Source: GWF2-38-10 sp964527595 (GTDB lineage: Bacteria > Babelota > Babeliae > Babelales > RVW-14). From it: a stretch of DNA of 64,000 bases. The notes under the pieces are model-generated. The model was given only the letters and a program-made list of their open reading frames with translations, was not told the DNA's origin and did no database searches. Below, one piece after another: positions 35,165-43,433 of the stretch (positions are counted from its first letter, which is position 1; every line of letters begins with the position of its first letter). Where the stretch lies: the NCBI GenBank assembly GCA_964527595.1, contig CAZGPI010000001.1:124001-188000 (forward strand), given 5' to 3'. The position numbers and the translations under genes were made by a program.

Positions 35165-37921
35165 TTACTTGGTCACCTCACCCCAATCTTTACCAGAACG
35201 CAAGGTTACCTTTAGCGGAACATCCCAAGAAACAACGGTTTCCATATGATGGCGAATAAGCTCGGTAACCGCCGCCTCGTTTTCTGGTAGCACCTGAATC
35301 ACCAGTTCGTCATGAATCTGAAGCACTAATTGCGCATCAATCTTGGCCTCGGTTAACGCAGCATCAATCTTAATCATGGCTAATTTTAAGACGTCGGCGG
35401 CCGTTCCCTGGACCGGTGTATTAATAGCAACACGGCGCTCGGCGTCATAAAGATTTCTATTTTTTTCACGCAATCCTGGCACGTAACGTCGATGGCCCCA
35501 AATTGTTTCAACATAACCAAGCTCGGTAGCACAAGCGATGGTTTGATCGATCCATAAAGCAACCCCAGGATATTGGGCAAAATACTTTTCAATATACGCC
35601 TTGGCCTCGTTTGGCTTTATCCCCAAATCTTTGGATAATCCAAACGGCGTCAATCCATAAATGATACTAAAGTTGATTTTTTTACCCAGCTGACGTTGAT
35701 CGTTGGTAACCTGATCTAAAGCAACATCAAATAATTGAGCGGCCGTTTGCGTGTGAATATCGCGGTCATTAAGAAAAGCGTCCACCAGGTTTTTGTCTTT
35801 ACATAAATGGGCAAGTACGCGTAATTCGATTTGCGAATAGTCGGCAGATAAAAATATTTTACCCGCATCGGGCTTAAATGCCGACCTAATTTGGATGCCA
35901 AATTCAGAACCGGTTGGAATGTTTTGAAGATTTGGATTTGAGCTAGATAACCGTCCAGTTGCAACCATGGTCTGGCTATATGAGGTATGAATTTTACCCG
36001 TACTTGGATTAATAAAGGTTGGAAGCGGTTCAAGATAGGTACTTTTAAGCTTAGTCAGTTCACGATGCCGAGCAATTAACGTGGCGATAGGTGACTGAGC
36101 TCCTAATTCTTGTAGCACTTCTTGGTCGGTTGAGCGTTGCCCTTTTGAACTCTTTTTGATAACCGGCAATTTAAGTTGGTCAAAAAGCAAAAATTCAACC
36201 TGCTTAGGAGAATTAAGATTAAAACTTAAAGGATTAACGATTCCCTCAAGAGCCGAAAAAAACTTTAATTCAACCAGCTGCCGTTCTTTTTCAACCGCTT
36301 TTTCAACGGTCTTAATTTCTTGAACATCAAGTGAAATTCCGGTTGCTTCCATTTTGGTCAGTATTGGATAGGTTGGCATTTCCAACGTATTAAAAAGTTC
36401 CAAAAGTTTTGGATTAGCCGCAAACCCTTTTTTGAGCGCAGCTTTTAGCTTAAAGGTTTGCAATGCATCATGTGCCCCATAACGTGCACCACGATCAAGT
36501 GGTACTTCGGCAAATGTTTTATACTCTTTGCCAACAATTTCGGCATAGGTTTGCATCGGTTCATTTAGGCAAAATTGCGATAAATCTTTAAGGTTAATTT
36601 TTTGCCATGCATTACGTAAAAGGTTGGCAGCCAAAATTGTATCAAACGTTACGCCGGCAACATTGACCCCATAATGAAGCAAAACTAAATGATCAAATTT
36701 AGCGTTATGTAAAATCTTCTCAATTTTTGCATCTTCAAAGATTGGCTTAAGAACATTTAACACCAAGTCTCGCGCCAATTGTTGATGATGATCAACAAGA
36801 CGATGGGCTACCGGAATATAGTATGCTCGCGTAGTATCGACGGCAAATGATAGCCCAACCAACTCATCTTGCAATGGAAAAAGACCGGTTGTTTCGGTAT
36901 CAAACGCAAATACACCAGCCTTAATAAGAGTTTCCGCTAAATCGGTAAGCGCCACTTCGGTTTCTACAATAACACATTCCCACGTTGTAACGAGTAATGC
37001 AGGAGCCAACGGAACCAGTGATGCTTGTTGTCCGTCGGTCAATATTGAGGCCGTCGCTTCTGACGGATAATCGCGCTCAATTTCTTTTACTAAGCTCGAA
37101 AATTCAAGGCGCTTAAATATCGGTGCTGCTTGTGCCCATGTTGGTTTATTGAATACAAAATCTGAATCTTTTAAGGTCAGTGGGCAATGCTTAAAGGTAA
37201 ATAGTTGTAAGCTCAAAAACGCTTTATCCTTTTGGGTTTCAAGCAATATGCGCACGCGATCTTTTTTGACGTTATTAAGGTTTGCATAAAGGTCGTCAAG
37301 CGATTCAAATTGGTTGACCAAATCAAGAGCCGTTTTTTCACCAACTCCGGCAACCCCTGGAATATTATCGGAGGCATCGCCAAGCAATGAGTGATAAAAG
37401 GGGATCTTGGAAACAGGCATACCTTTTTCGGTTTCATAAATTTGTTGGTCAAAAAGGCGCCCTTTAAATGGATCAAAAACTTTAACTTTTGGGCCAAGCA
37501 ACTGAAACAGATCTTTATCGGGGCAGACAAGAACAATTTCGCGCGATGGATTATCATGAACAAGTGAGTAAATAATATCGTCCGCCTCAAAGCCCGATTG
37601 GGCTACTTGGCAAATACCAACAGCTTGCACAAGATCGATGATATCTTTTTTTTGAAGCAATAATTCACTTGGAGGTGATTGCCGTGTTGCCTTGTACGCC
37701 GCATACATTTCGGTTCTAAAGGTTGGGCCCTTGGTATCCCACGCAATAACTAAATGATGCGGATCAAAATCATCGATAATTTTTTTGAGTGCCCGCGCAA
37801 AACCGTACGTTGCTTGTGTTGGAATACCGGTCGAGGTATATAATGGCCTGATGGCATAAAATGATCGATACAAGAGGTATGAACCATCGACGATAAATAG
37901 TGTTTCTTTTGTTGATTTCAT
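35165..37921 (-). CDS. polA: DNA polymerase I
   Basis: A 918-residue three-domain polymerase used in repair and Okazaki-fragment processing. The 5' nuclease is at about 1-290 (LFIVDGSYLLYRSFYAI, SGFEADDI, GDASDNIPGVAGVGEKTA). The 3'-5' exonuclease is at about 320-500, with the DTET motif still present, so proofreading is probably active. The polymerase domain fills the rest (SADYSQIELRVLAHL, GRRYVPGLREKNRN, QIHDELVIQV). The frame is open back to 38068, but ATG at 37921 gives the normal N terminus; the 49 extra codons overlap the next gene and are rejected. Its Shine-Dalgarno sequence is weak. Confidence 0.96.
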   Translation of the reverse strand: MKSTKETLFIVDGSYLLYRSFYAIRPLYTSTGIPTQATYGFARALKKIIDDFDPHHLVIAWDTKGPTFRTEMYAAYKATRQSPPSELLLQKKDIIDLVQAVGICQVAQSGFEADDIIYSLVHDNPSREIVLVCPDKDLFQLLGPKVKVFDPFKGRLFDQQIYETEKGMPVSKIPFYHSLLGDASDNIPGVAGVGEKTALDLVNQFESLDDLYANLNNVKKDRVRILLETQKDKAFLSLQLFTFKHCPLTLKDSDFVFNKPTWAQAAPIFKRLEFSSLVKEIERDYPSEATASILTDGQQASLVPLAPALLVTTWECVIVETEVALTDLAETLIKAGVFAFDTETTGLFPLQDELVGLSFAVDTTRAYYIPVAHRLVDHHQQLARDLVLNVLKPIFEDAKIEKILHNAKFDHLVLLHYGVNVAGVTFDTILAANLLRNAWQKINLKDLSQFCLNEPMQTYAEIVGKEYKTFAEVPLDRGARYGAHDALQTFKLKAALKKGFAANPKLLELFNTLEMPTYPILTKMEATGISLDVQEIKTVEKAVEKERQLVELKFFSALEGIVNPLSFNLNSPKQVEFLLFDQLKLPVIKKSSKGQRSTDQEVLQELGAQSPIATLIARHRELTKLKSTYLEPLPTFINPSTGKIHTSYSQTMVATGRLSSSNPNLQNIPTGSEFGIQIRSAFKPDAGKIFLSADYSQIELRVLAHLCKDKNLVDAFLNDRDIHTQTAAQLFDVALDQVTNDQRQLGKKINFSIIYGLTPFGLSKDLGIKPNEAKAYIEKYFAQYPGVALWIDQTIACATELGYVETIWGHRRYVPGLREKNRNLYDAERRVAINTPVQGTAADVLKLAMIKIDAALTEAKIDAQLVLQIHDELVIQVLPENEAAVTELIRHHMETVVSWDVPLKVTLRSGKDWGEVTK

Positions 37922-37949
37922 AATTATTCTTTTTTCTTTTTTTGTAATA

Positions 37950-38450
37950 TTACCATTCAAGGCCCAAAAAACAAAAGCGTACTGGGCAAACGGGACGGCC
38001 AGCCAAGCCTTTATAGGTATCTGTGCATTTGGTTTTAATGCGTTGTAAAATTTCAATAATCGGATCATTATTTTTACTCATTAGCTCAAGTATTTTATCA
38101 ACCCAATCGTCCGTTGTTTTACTATCAGCAAAAAACAAATCATCCTCATCCAAAACTGCTACAACAGGATCAATTAGATTCAAAGCATTTTCAATGCGCT
38201 CTAATTCTGTATCCAAAAATTGCTTTTTTGCCTCTAAGCTTTTGTCTTTAATGCTTGCTTCTAACCAGCATGAGTATTCCTTAACGGTAGAAGTAATTGC
38301 TTGACGATTTTCTTGAAATTCTTTAGAAATTGATTCCATGTAACTTTGTCTAAGTTTTTCTATAAGACGCGACTTAGGTGCCATTGCCAAAAGATTGCTC
38401 GAAACAATAACCATTACCACGCAACAACAAAACGTATATTTCAACAACAT
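37950..38450 (-). CDS. Small exported protein (family member 1)
   Basis: A 166-residue protein with a signal peptide (1-22, CCCVVMVIVSSNLLA). The mature part is helical and charged, with an acidic DDLFFADSKTTDDW section and the motif DKILELMSKNNDPIIEILQRIKTKC-like helix near residue 115-140, then a Cys-containing tail. It shares overall plan, but little exact sequence, with the next two genes: signal peptide, long helix, acidic patch, IxEI-L helix, short C-terminal tail. I infer a diverged tandem family. Function unknown. Confidence 0.6.
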   Translation of the reverse strand: MLLKYTFCCCVVMVIVSSNLLAMAPKSRLIEKLRQSYMESISKEFQENRQAITSTVKEYSCWLEASIKDKSLEAKKQFLDTELERIENALNLIDPVVAVLDEDDLFFADSKTTDDWVDKILELMSKNNDPIIEILQRIKTKCTDTYKGLAGRPVCPVRFCFLGLEW

Positions 38451-38580
38451 AAAAATCCCTTTTTTTGCGCCGAGAGTAATTTTTTGCCATTGTCCATCTG
38501 GCTGCTGAGAGTCAACGATATCACTTCACGCTTTATCACGCAATACATTGCAATTATCGTTTATTTTATGCGCCAAGCAT

Positions 38581-39183
38581 TCATATTTTGTTTTGGGGAA
38601 ACGGCTTCCAAGGCCCAAGTCCACCATCCATCTCTGAGATAATGGCCCCACGTCTTTGACGACGTTCATGAACAGATGATTCATTTGCCTTAAGGGCAAG
38701 CTCGCTGCAAATATCGGTAATCTTATCTCTAATGTTTTCCAAAATTTCATTTAATGTTTTATCGTGATCAAAGTCACTCCCAATATCCTTATCAATCGCA
38801 ATATCACTATCGTCATTGCCTTCAATCTCGCTACAAACGACAGATTCCCCAGCCATTTTTTTTCGTAGCTTTCTAATTTCAATTACTATGTGTTCGAGTT
38901 CATTTTTCCAAAATTCTATTCGCTCATCTTTCTTGAAACAACAAACCCGTTCTAATTTCTTTAAACTGTCTAAATGCGAAGAAGTAGCGAGGTCGAGAGC
39001 TTCTTCATAGGTTAATCCTTCATGTAATGATTGAAAATATGCTTGAATAAGATTCTTTTCCCTATCTTGGTCGCTAACCATAACTGCCGCAAATTCAGGC
39101 AACCCTAAACAATCCATCGTAAAAATGTTGTCCGAAAGCCCAGAGACTAGGACACTCACCAATAGAATTCGTTTAATCAACAT
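38581..39183 (-). CDS. Small exported protein (family member 2)
   Basis: A 200-residue protein. Signal peptide about 1-20. A helical segment with YFQSLHEGLTYEEALDLATS, then FWKNELEHIVIEIRKLRKK, an acidic middle (EGNDDSDIAIDKDIGSDFD), the helix LNEILENIRDKITDIC and a basic tail with HERRQRRG and a Trp-Pro ending. Its layout matches members 1 and 3. No known domain. The genes are spaced by 15 to 130 bases and read in one direction, so they may form one transcript. Confidence 0.6.
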   Translation of the reverse strand: MLIKRILLVSVLVSGLSDNIFTMDCLGLPEFAAVMVSDQDREKNLIQAYFQSLHEGLTYEEALDLATSSHLDSLKKLERVCCFKKDERIEFWKNELEHIVIEIRKLRKKMAGESVVCSEIEGNDDSDIAIDKDIGSDFDHDKTLNEILENIRDKITDICSELALKANESSVHERRQRRGAIISEMDGGLGPWKPFPQNKI

Positions 39184-39200
39184 AACAAAAAAACCATACT

Positions 39201-39740
39201 TTATTCATCTTTTTCTTTAGGGTGCTTCCAAGTTGATCCCCAAGGGTTAGACCCACATTTAGGGCTTGTTTCCACGCGAAGAAAACCAATCTTAATATCG
39301 GATCCGCTGGCACAAGCAGACTCCTTATGCATAATCGCGGCAAGCTTATGTGTTGTTTTTTTTTCAAGAATTTCAAAAATTTCAACTACGACAAGATCTT
39401 CTTCACTTAAGAATTCATCACTCTCGTTTTCAACAACCACCCCACAATCATTTAGTTTTTCAGGGCAATACCAATTCTTGCCCAATACAACAAGAATAAG
39501 GGCGTGTTGATGCTTCCAATAAATTTTCTTATCTGCAGCATCTTTCTCCTTCAGCTCTAATTGCGTAAAATAACAAGAAGCAACAAACTCAACCCTTTCT
39601 TTGTTGTACTCAGGTTCCCAGTCAGAAGCTTTGAAATAAGCGCTCATAACTTCTTTTTCAATATCTTCTGGGTGCATTGCTGAAACATCAGAAGCAAATC
39701 CAATTATCAAACAACAGAAAAAGATTCTTTTTAGCGCCAT
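39201..39740 (-). CDS. Small exported protein (family member 3)
   Basis: A 179-residue protein with a signal peptide (1-20, ending VSAM). It shows the same plan as the other two: AYFKASDWEPEYNKERVEF, YWKHQHALILVVLGK, an acidic patch (ENESDEFLSEEDL), helix VVEIFEILEKKT and a Trp-containing tail ending in KHPKEKDE. Function unknown. AGGAGTTTAC precedes the ATG. It is divergent from the YqgF/RuvX gene, so the 80-base gap should hold both promoters. Confidence 0.6.
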   Translation of the reverse strand: MALKRIFFCCLIIGFASDVSAMHPEDIEKEVMSAYFKASDWEPEYNKERVEFVASCYFTQLELKEKDAADKKIYWKHQHALILVVLGKNWYCPEKLNDCGVVVENESDEFLSEEDLVVVEIFEILEKKTTHKLAAIMHKESACASGSDIKIGFLRVETSPKCGSNPWGSTWKHPKEKDE

Positions 39741-39839
39741 GTAAACTCCTCAGAAAATCGAATACCATTTTTTTTATTCCTCAGTATACTAAAAAGAGGT
39801 GTTATCCGCAAAATTAATACGATGAGATCGCAGAAACCT

Positions 39840-40265
39840 ATGAAAATACTTGCACTCGATCTGGGCGACAAATGGGTCGGCTCAGCAACTTCAGACCCAC
39901 TTGGCATAACCTGTAAACCTTATCAAACGGTTGATATTACCCAGCTTTCTGTTTTTCTTTCTCAGGTATTGGGTAAAGAAAGTATTTCAACGGTTGTTAT
40001 TGGCTACCCAAAAACTATGAGTGGCGGAGAAAGCGACCAAACTATCAAAATTGTCAAAACCAAAGAAGATCTTGAACGGCAGTTCCCTTCGGTTAATGGT
40101 ACAACAATAACCTGGGTTTTATGGGATGAGCGTTTAAGCAGTAAACGCGCAAGCACCCTACAAAACAATAAAAGCGATCCGGAATCAAAAAAGAAAAGCC
40201 ATTCACTTGCCGCAGCATTTATTCTGCAAAGTTATCTGGATTTTCTTGCCTTTAATCGCGAGTAA
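39840..40265 (+). CDS. yqgF: YqgF/RuvX-type RNase H-fold protein
   Basis: About 141 residues of the YqgF family (RuvX, putative pre-16S rRNA nuclease or Holliday junction resolvase). It has the RNase H-fold N terminus ILALDLGDKWVGSA, the VVIGYPKTMSG strand and WDERLSSKRAS, with acidic residues at the expected catalytic places (Asp7 of DLG and Asp/Glu of DER). The frame opens at an ATG at 39822; the ATG at 39840 gives the usual short N terminus, though neither has a strong ribosome site. A typical housekeeping gene among exported-protein genes. Confidence 0.88.
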   Translation: MKILALDLGDKWVGSATSDPLGITCKPYQTVDITQLSVFLSQVLGKESISTVVIGYPKTMSGGESDQTIKIVKTKEDLERQFPSVNGTTITWVLWDERLSSKRASTLQNNKSDPESKKKSHSLAAAFILQSYLDFLAFNRE

Positions 40266-40355
40266 AGCACCACAGAACCACCAATTTATTGATCAGTTAA
40301 GCATTAATACATTAGACTTATATTATAATAATTATTTTTTTCCATAGGGGGGGAT

Positions 40356-41615
40356 ATGAATAATAGGAATAATATATATTTAGTGCTTGTCTTTTTGTGT
40401 TCTTTTTTCAACGATAGATTATGTAGCAAGTCTTGTCACATAACTTTTCCAAAACCAGTTTCTTTACGCATTTTTACATTTGACGATAAATTATTTAACG
40501 ACGCAACCAAACCCGTTACCGACGAAGATAGAAGCTTTCTTGCCGAAGGTTTTTCAGATAAAGAGCGCCAAGACATTCTTTCGACATTCGAAGAAGAATA
40601 TGTTGGCCAACGACCAATTAAAATAAAGATCATAACCAAATCATTAGAAAACACCCTCTTCCTGATTAAACGAAGCTACGAACATTCTCGATCTTGCAAC
40701 GTTCTTAGCGATGGAACGCTAAATCGCCACTTGATTGATTCTCGGAAAACAACAAGCATTTTAGATGCATCACCAAAAAGAGCATTCTCTGCCATTGGTC
40801 GTTTATTTGAATGTGGTTGTATAACACGGTACGAACGCGCAGAATTAGAGGATAAGGTTATAGAAAAAGTAGAAGAACAATTTCCAGACAAAACAACAAC
40901 CCTTACGTTCGTTTCGATTGCCTCGGGATCGCTTCTTGCTGAATTTTCTTTGCTAACAAGACTCTTCTTTCATGGATACAGCAAAATTCATATAATCATT
41001 GCCGACTTAGAGTATGAAAGCATTCTTAAAAGATTTTCGGACCACCAAATAATCACCTACCATGAATTTCCTGATGAAATTAACACAAATAATAGCATAC
41101 CTTTATATCAGTTCATGCGCTGGATAGCCTTCTTAACATCGCAAGATCCAGCAAATTCAAATTATTCTCTTTCAATTTGCGATGATGCCGATGATCTTAA
41201 AAAAACGAGATCCTTGCTTGCTGATATATTAGTAATAGAAGACCTAGAAAACGAGCATTTGCCCCGATACCCATTCGACAAAACAAAAGAAAAAGCAACC
41301 GAAATGCTATTTATTAATACATTAATCCAGGATTGGTTTAAAAATATCCTTAAGCCTGGGGGCGTCTTTGGCACAATCAATAGCCTAATCAACAATGCTA
41401 AACTGAATAAAGACTTCATAGAAAGAGAAGCCCTTGCGTCTGTTGCAAATACTTCCAACTTCGCTTATTTTGGCATAAAAAAAGAACACGTAAGCGAGAA
41501 ACTAGCTGAAGCCGCGACAAGTGCACCGAGTACCATTATTCCTTTATTTCATGTCCCTCAAAAACCTCAAATGAGCATTTTGACTTCCAGGCATCACGAG
41601 CAAGGCCGGCCTTAA
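40356..41615 (+). CDS. Exported methyltransferase-like (Rossmann) protein of unknown function
   Basis: A 419-residue protein with a signal peptide (about 1-23). Residues 180-230 contain FVSIASGSLLAEFSLLTRL then IHIIIADLEYE, which resembles motif I (glycine loop) and the acidic end of strand 2 in SAM-dependent methyltransferases. LKPGGVFGTINS (about 328-339) resembles the post-motif III/IV strand. The match is pattern-level only. An exported SAM enzyme would need SAM outside the bacterial cytoplasm, i.e. host SAM. AGGGGGGGAT precedes the ATG. The last 80 bases overlap the convergent MEMO-AMMECR1 gene. Confidence 0.6.
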   Translation: MNNRNNIYLVLVFLCSFFNDRLCSKSCHITFPKPVSLRIFTFDDKLFNDATKPVTDEDRSFLAEGFSDKERQDILSTFEEEYVGQRPIKIKIITKSLENTLFLIKRSYEHSRSCNVLSDGTLNRHLIDSRKTTSILDASPKRAFSAIGRLFECGCITRYERAELEDKVIEKVEEQFPDKTTTLTFVSIASGSLLAEFSLLTRLFFHGYSKIHIIIADLEYESILKRFSDHQIITYHEFPDEINTNNSIPLYQFMRWIAFLTSQDPANSNYSLSICDDADDLKKTRSLLADILVIEDLENEHLPRYPFDKTKEKATEMLFINTLIQDWFKNILKPGGVFGTINSLINNAKLNKDFIEREALASVANTSNFAYFGIKKEHVSEKLAEAATSAPSTIIPLFHVPQKPQMSILTSRHHEQGRP

Positions 41616-43170
41616 GGCTCAATTGCTCAAGCATTGTTTCAACCGACCATTTATATGCTGGCGGAACTTGGGGTAAAAAGACCGACGAAGCAATGATAGC
41701 CCCGGCATCATTAAGTTTATTCAAAATAACGCCGTGCTTCCCTATTGTTATATCTTTATAGCTTTCAACTTTTACTGGCGGCGTTAATAAAGTAATGTCG
41801 ATAACAATATCATCCAATTCATGTTTTTTAAGCGGCGCAAAGCGAGTATCTTCAAATGCGGCCGCAACGGCCATGCGCATTACGGTTTGAAAAATCGGTG
41901 CGTTGGTAACGATATTGCCAATGCATCCTCGCAAATCACCCTTCTTGGTATTTAAAGTAACAAATGCCCCGATTGGTTGTTGCATGCCAAAGCTTACAAC
42001 AGGATAAAGTAAATGATCAGGTAACCGTTCTTTTTTATCAATAAATGCGTTGGCTATCGTCCTGCGAGCTAGGGCCAATAACGATTTCTTTTCATATCCT
42101 GTAATCAGATCTTCTTTATTGAGCTCGTGATATCCTTGCGTAGATAAAACCATTCCTACATAACTTACATTTTCGCGCGCATCTTTATCGCAAGGATCTT
42201 GAAGCAATGCCGAAACATTAATTTTCTGATCTGTTTGGCGAGCTTTATGCATATGCGCCGCGGTGTAATAACACGTTAACCGCGCGTTTACTCCATCAAT
42301 TACCTGTTTATTAATTAAACCGAGCAAGATCTTTATTGGATTTTGCCCACAAATTGTCGCGCCCGTATCTTTTAGAACACGTTCAAAGCCACGATAATCT
42401 TGCGCGCAAATGCTGTTAACCGCCAAAGAATCAAAGTAACGAATGTTATGAATAATGTTTCGGTCAAAAACGTCATACTCATAGCTGGGGCCATGATGTA
42501 TGAAATCGGTGCTTATAACCACCAAAGTATCTTTATCAATAATCTTGGTAAGCCCATGAATAATATCGCCGATATCTTCATCGGTCACATGCCCAATAAT
42601 AAGAGGAACCAAGGTAAAATCATCTATTGTTTTTTGTAAAAACGGTAATTGAATTTCGATCGCATGTTCTTGTTCATGTGCTCGAGAATCACCCTTAAAT
42701 GAATGCCCAACGGCCAACATATCAAGGGCTTCTTTATCGATTGTCACATCACCCAAAGCCGTTCGATACACATTAAATCGAGGTAATGCGCAACCTTTTA
42801 AAAAAGTTGTATGGCTTGGGCATAAAATAATAACGCGCTTAATATTTTTATTTTTTTGTATGCCATCAAATAATGTTTGATAAACGGTCGCGGCGCATAA
42901 ACCAGAAAAATACATACCTGCATGAGGGACAATCAAAGCTCGAACGCTTGATGCATCGGCCGCAACAGAAAAATGCTCTTTTGCTAAATTAAAATAATGG
43001 GAAAGCTCTTGTGATAAAACATCGGCTTGTTGTGGATACCAGCCCGCTGGCAAATGGGCAACGTGCACAATCGGTGGCATTTTGTTTGCCGCTTTTATGG
43101 TATTCGATTTGTTGCAAGAGCTTAAACATGAGGCACAAACGATAAGGGCGAGCGCTGAATTTATACGCAT
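41536..43170 (-). CDS. MEMO-AMMECR1 fusion lipoprotein (AmmeMemoRadiSam system A+B)
   Basis: A 544-residue protein. The signal peptide ends in a lipobox LSSC (Cys19). Residues about 35-330 are a MEMO1-like domain: VPHAGMYFSG (His83), CPSHTTFLKG (His120) and CGQNPI, the metal-ligand places of MEMO1. Residues about 375-535 are an AMMECR1 domain with the diagnostic LRGCIGN. These two families, plus a radical-SAM enzyme, form the conserved but unsolved AmmeMemoRadiSam set; the radical-SAM member is not in this window. Fusion plus lipidation places it at a membrane outside the cytoplasm. The 3' end overlaps the convergent methyltransferase-like gene. Confidence 0.85.
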   Translation of the reverse strand: MRINSALALIVCASCLSSCNKSNTIKAANKMPPIVHVAHLPAGWYPQQADVLSQELSHYFNLAKEHFSVAADASSVRALIVPHAGMYFSGLCAATVYQTLFDGIQKNKNIKRVIILCPSHTTFLKGCALPRFNVYRTALGDVTIDKEALDMLAVGHSFKGDSRAHEQEHAIEIQLPFLQKTIDDFTLVPLIIGHVTDEDIGDIIHGLTKIIDKDTLVVISTDFIHHGPSYEYDVFDRNIIHNIRYFDSLAVNSICAQDYRGFERVLKDTGATICGQNPIKILLGLINKQVIDGVNARLTCYYTAAHMHKARQTDQKINVSALLQDPCDKDARENVSYVGMVLSTQGYHELNKEDLITGYEKKSLLALARRTIANAFIDKKERLPDHLLYPVVSFGMQQPIGAFVTLNTKKGDLRGCIGNIVTNAPIFQTVMRMAVAAAFEDTRFAPLKKHELDDIVIDITLLTPPVKVESYKDITIGKHGVILNKLNDAGAIIASSVFLPQVPPAYKWSVETMLEQLSLKAGLARDAWKSKCSFEVFEGHEIKE

Positions 43171-43260
43171 TATCTTCTCCGTTTAATTTGGTAAAGATGG
43201 TTATGAAGTGTCAAAAAAAATGTGACTTTTTCTTAATTTATATACCCATTCTCATATTTT

Positions 43261-43291
43261 GTCATGCTTGGGCTTGCCCCGAGCATCCATC
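43261..43291. repeat. G+C-rich dispersed repeat (single copy)
   Basis: GTCATGCTTGGGCTTGCCCC then GAGCATCCATC. It matches copies at 46148-46180, 51849-51880 and, inverted, 46288-46317 and 51935-51960. It lies in the 263-base gap between two divergent genes that otherwise shows nothing recognisable. Confidence 0.65.
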
Positions 43292-43433
43292 CTTGGCAAC
43301 AAGGCTATTAACCACAAAATGCCCCTCTTTTATTGATTATTGATTCTTCATTATCCAAAATCCTATTATTAGGATAGCGATTAGGAGCAAACACAAAGAA
43401 TCAATCTAAGTCGGGGCAGGGAAAGGGAACGTT

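Noticed and set aside
37922..38068. N-terminal extension of DNA polymerase I
   Set aside because: It overlaps the neighbouring exported-protein gene and has no similarity to polymerase; the ATG at 37921 gives the normal N terminus.
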